Assembly (NCBI RefSeq): GCF_001027285.1
Contig: NZ_CP011509.1
Location: 10,378,501-10,442,500 of the forward strand
Origin: Archangium gephyra
GTDB lineage: Bacteria; Myxococcota; Myxococcia; Myxococcales; Myxococcaceae
DNA length: 64,000 nt
Direction of reading: 5' to 3'
The position numbers and the translations under genes were made by a program. How positions within the stretch are numbered: position 1 is the stretch's first letter; every line of letters starts with the position of its first letter. Below, one piece after another: positions 61,036 through 64,000 of this stretch. The notes beneath the pieces were generated by a model. The model was not told where the DNA came from. It worked only from the letters and a program-made list of their open reading frames with translations, and made no database searches.

Positions 61036-64000
61036 ATGGATCCCTCCCCCCCGAGCACTCCCGCCCCCAGGCGCGCCAGACGGCTTCCCCTGCCGGTGCT
61101 CGCCGGGCTGCTCGCGGCCGCGCTCGCCGTGCTCCTCATCGCCGCCCTCTTCCTGCGCTCCACCCGGCAGCTCGCGTGGAGCTCGGGCCGCGTGACGCAC
61201 ACGCTGGACGTCATCAACGAAGCGGAGCAGCTGCTGTCGTTGATGAAGGACGCGGAGACGGGCCAGCGCGGCTACCTGCTCACCCGCGAGCGGCACTTCC
61301 TCGCGCCCTATGAGGACGCCCGGCGCTACATCCAACCCTCGCTGGAGCGCCTGCGCGCCCTCACCTCGGACGAGCCCCACCAGCGGCAACGGCTGGACGC
61401 GATGGAGTCGCTCATCCAGCGCAAGCTCGCGCTGATCGAGCGCACCTTGCGGCTCGAGCAGGAGGGCCAGTACGCCGCCGCGCTGGAGTCCGTCCACTCC
61501 GGCGAGGGCAAGCGGCTCATGGACGCGCTGCGCGTGCACGAGCGGGAGCTGCGCCAGGAGGCCGAGGGGCGCCTGGCGCGGGAGAACGCCCAGCTGGCGG
61601 AGGCCTCGCGGAGCGCGGACGTCCTCGTGCTCTCGGGCAGTGGCTTCCTGCTGGCCTTCATCGGGCTGAGCGCCGGCTCCTTCCTGCGAGACTTGCGCTC
61701 GCGGGAGCGCGAGGAGGCGGAGCGCGAGGCGCTGCTGGCGCACGAGCAGGCCACCCAGGTCCAGGCCGAGGCCGAGCGGCAGCGGGCCCGCTTCCAGGCC
61801 ATCCTCTCGCAGGTGCCCGCCGCGGTGGGTGTCTACCGGGCGCCGGACCAGCTGTGCGAGCTGGCCAACCCGGGCCTCCAGCGGCTCCACGGAGGCCGGA
61901 CGCTGCTGGGCCGCACGGTGCGCGAAGCCCACCCCGAGTTCGCGGGCTCCGGCCTCTTCGATACCTTCGACAATGTCTTCCGCACCGGACAGGCGTACTC
62001 GGCCACCGGGCGCCGGCTGATGCTGGACCGCAACGGCGATGGCCAGCTCACGGAGGGCTACTTCAACTTCACCTACCAGCCGCTGCTGGACGCGGGAGGC
62101 CGGGTGGAGGCCGTGCTGCTCTTCGCGGTGGAGGTGACGGAGCAGGTCCGGGCCCGGCAGGTGGCGGAGGAGGCCCTGGCGCACCGGCAGCGGGCGGAGG
62201 CCGCGCTGCGCGAGAGCGAGGCCCACCTGCGCCGGACGCTCAAGGCCGCCGAGGTGGGGGCCTGGGAGTGGGACCTGTCCAACCAGCGCATGGTGTGGAC
62301 CCCCAACGTCGAGCCCATGTTCGGCATGGCGCCCGGCACCTTCCTTGGAACCGCCGACGCCGCCCTGGCGCTCATCCATCCCGAGGATCGCGAGCGCGTG
62401 GCACGTGCGCTGGGACAGACGGCGCGGACCCAGGGCGAGAGCGAGCACCAGCTGGAGTACCGGGTCCTGCGCGCCGACGGCGGCGTGCGCTGGCAGGAGA
62501 GCCGCGGCCGGGTCCTGTTCGACGAGCGGGGAAGGCCCTCGAAGCTGGCCGGCGTGGTGATGGACATCACCTCGCGCAAGCACGCCGAGCAGCAGCAGCG
62601 CGAGTCCGAGGCACGCTTCCAGCTGCTCGCGGAGGCACTTCCCCAGCTCATCTGGAGGACCCGGGCGGACGGGTACACCGAGTACTTCAACCCGGGCTGG
62701 TACGAGTACACGGGGCAGACGCGGGAACAGGCGATGGGCGACGGCTGGTTCCAGGCCATCCACCCGGAGGATCTCTCGCACACGGAGGAGGCCTGGCGGC
62801 GCGCGGTCACCACGGGCGAGCCCTACTCCGTCGAGTACCGCGTGCGGCGGGCCGCGGATGGCGCGTACCGCTGGTTCATCGCGCGGGGCCTGCCCCTGAG
62901 GGATGGGACGGGCCGCATCACGCACTGGTTCGGCACCTGCACGGACATCGACGACCAGAAGCGCGGCGCGGAGACCCTGCGCTTCCTCTCGGAGGCGAGC
63001 GCGGCCCTGGCGGCCTCGCTGGACCAGGCGGCCACGCTCAAGCAGGTGGCCCGGCTGGCCGTGCCGGTGCTGGCGGACTGGTGCCTGGTGGACCTGCTGG
63101 GGGAGGACGGCGGCGTCGAGCGCGTCGAGGTGGCCCACGCGGACCCCGCCTGGACGGAGCTGGCGGACCGGTTGCGCCGCTTCCCGCCCGTCCAGAATCC
63201 CGAGCACCCCTCCGCCCGGGCCATGCGCCTGGACCAGACCATCCTCGTGGCGGAGGTGACCGGCGCCTTCGAGGAGCGCTCGGCCCAGAGCGCCGAGCAC
63301 CGGGTGGCCATCCGGGAGATGAAGTGCCTCTCCATGATGTCCGTGCCCCTGCTGGCGCGGGGGCGGACGCTCGGCGTGCTGACGTTCTTCACCACGGAGT
63401 CCTCCGGCCGCCGCTACGGGCAGGAGGACGTGCTGCGGATGGAGGAGGTGGCGCGCCGGGTGGCGATGGCGTTCGACAACGCGCGGCTCTTCGCCCTGGC
63501 CCAGGAGGAGCGCCAGCGCGCCGAGGAGGCCAACCGGCTCAAGGACGACTTCCTGGCCACCGTCAGCCACGAGCTGCGCACGCCCCTCACGGCGATGATC
63601 GGCTGGCTGAAGATGCTGCGCTCCGGGCGGCTGCCGCCCGACAAGCACGCCAAGGCGCTGGAGACGGTGGACCGCAACACCCAGGCGCAGGCCCAGCTCA
63701 TCGAGGATCTGCTGGACGTGAGCCGCATCATCTCCGGCAAGCTGCGGATGGAGACGCAGCCGGTGCACCTGGTGGACGTCCTCCAGGCGGCGATGGAGTC
63801 GGTGCGTCCCGCGGCGGACGCCAGGACCATCCAGCTGCTGGCGGAGCTCGAGCCGGGCGAGCACGTGGTGATGGGGGACGCGGGCCGGCTGCAGCAGGTG
63901 GTGTGGAACCTGCTCTCCAACGCGGTGAAGTTCTCCCCCGGAGGCAGCCGCGTCTGGGTCCGGCTGCGGCGCGTGGAGACCTCGCTGGAGGTGACGGTGA
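61036..64000 (+). CDS. membrane histidine kinase: CHASE3 - three PAS - GAF - HisKA - HATPase, cut at window end
   Basis: At least 988 residues. The N-terminus has a membrane helix (about 20-45), then a CHASE3-type sensor (about 46-190; DAETGQRGYLLTRERHFLAPY) and a second helix (about 194-215). Then PAS1 (about 255-370), PAS2 (about 395-515), PAS3 (about 530-645), GAF (about 650-820) and HisKA with His845 (TVSHELRTPLTAMIGWL). The HATPase N-box (VVWNLLSNAVKFSPGG) is visible; the G boxes lie beyond base 64000. The frame is unbroken from ATG 61036. CHASE3 senses an unknown extracytoplasmic signal. A REC domain may follow outside the window. Confidence 0.92.
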   Translation, partial: MDPSPPSTPAPRRARRLPLPVLAGLLAAALAVLLIAALFLRSTRQLAWSSGRVTHTLDVINEAEQLLSLMKDAETGQRGYLLTRERHFLAPYEDARRYIQPSLERLRALTSDEPHQRQRLDAMESLIQRKLALIERTLRLEQEGQYAAALESVHSGEGKRLMDALRVHERELRQEAEGRLARENAQLAEASRSADVLVLSGSGFLLAFIGLSAGSFLRDLRSREREEAEREALLAHEQATQVQAEAERQRARFQAILSQVPAAVGVYRAPDQLCELANPGLQRLHGGRTLLGRTVREAHPEFAGSGLFDTFDNVFRTGQAYSATGRRLMLDRNGDGQLTEGYFNFTYQPLLDAGGRVEAVLLFAVEVTEQVRARQVAEEALAHRQRAEAALRESEAHLRRTLKAAEVGAWEWDLSNQRMVWTPNVEPMFGMAPGTFLGTADAALALIHPEDRERVARALGQTARTQGESEHQLEYRVLRADGGVRWQESRGRVLFDERGRPSKLAGVVMDITSRKHAEQQQRESEARFQLLAEALPQLIWRTRADGYTEYFNPGWYEYTGQTREQAMGDGWFQAIHPEDLSHTEEAWRRAVTTGEPYSVEYRVRRAADGAYRWFIARGLPLRDGTGRITHWFGTCTDIDDQKRGAETLRFLSEASAALAASLDQAATLKQVARLAVPVLADWCLVDLLGEDGGVERVEVAHADPAWTELADRLRRFPPVQNPEHPSARAMRLDQTILVAEVTGAFEERSAQSAEHRVAIREMKCLSMMSVPLLARGRTLGVLTFFTTESSGRRYGQEDVLRMEEVARRVAMAFDNARLFALAQEERQRAEEANRLKDDFLATVSHELRTPLTAMIGWLKMLRSGRLPPDKHAKALETVDRNTQAQAQLIEDLLDVSRIISGKLRMETQPVHLVDVLQAAMESVRPAADARTIQLLAELEPGEHVVMGDAGRLQQVVWNLLSNAVKFSPGGSRVWVRLRRVETSLEVTV

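Noticed and set aside
1-64000. tRNA, rRNA or insertion-sequence genes
   Set aside because: No cloverleaf, rRNA-like stretch or transposase was recognised by eye; a covariance-model scan would be decisive.

Overview
The window is chromosomal DNA of a very G+C-rich bacterium with dense genes and strong G/C bias in third codon positions. Several signs point to a myxobacterium, most likely suborder Cystobacterineae: an ELWxxDGT-repeat lipoprotein ending in a MYXO-CTERM-like tail, a PilZ-like domain fused to Hsp70, a eukaryote-like Ser/Thr kinase, and many PAS/GAF histidine kinases carrying an RsbRD-type N-terminus. The lineage is inferred; no rRNA or tRNA gene was seen to anchor it.

Layout. 1-7.5 kb: the 3' end of alaS, a lipoprotein, the PilZ-Hsp70 fusion, an outer-membrane beta-barrel and a CNNM/CorC-type membrane protein. 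7.5-17.4 kb: a membrane histidine kinase with an apparent frameshift, glutamate-cysteine ligase, an EI24/CysZ-like protein, a large S41 tail-specific protease, a frameshifted outer-membrane protein, a glycerophosphodiesterase and TatA. 17.4-26.6 kb: a HEAT-like protein overlapping an MJ0042 zinc-ribbon protein, a PHB-accumulation-type regulator, a YjbR protein with an Na+/H+ antiporter, a phasin-like coiled-coil gene followed by ParA, and a divergent pair of ArsA/GET3-like ATPases. 26.6-31.8 kb: the ELWxxDGT lipoprotein bracketed by two direct copies of a dispersed palindromic repeat, endonuclease V and a TPR lipoprotein. 32-40.4 kb: a PAS/GAF kinase, a propeller lipoprotein overlapping a Ser/Thr kinase, and an M48 protease. 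40.4-45.9 kb: a TPR/SycD-like chaperone with a candidate secreted partner, ruvX-mltG, a membrane protein and a PRC-barrel/YsnF stress-type protein. 45.9-64 kb: a signalling island of five histidine kinases (the last cut by the window end), a REC-PAS-PAS-GAF-GAF protein without an output domain, an orphan RelE/ParE-like protein, a GT39-like glycosyltransferase and a lipoprotein.

How the genes work together. Core housekeeping (alaS, ruvX, mltG, tatA, gshA) is interspersed with envelope proteins (seven lipoproteins, two outer-membrane barrels, an S41 and an M48 protease) and soluble sensor kinases that share one architecture and no adjacent dedicated regulator. A dispersed repeat family (core CCCTCTCCC..GGGAGAGGG) occurs at five loci, twice as a composite of two inverted copies. 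The most interesting modules are the phasin-like/ParA operon, the paired ArsA-like ATPases, the chaperone plus candidate secreted protein, and a FixL-like PAS domain that keeps the heme histidine position.
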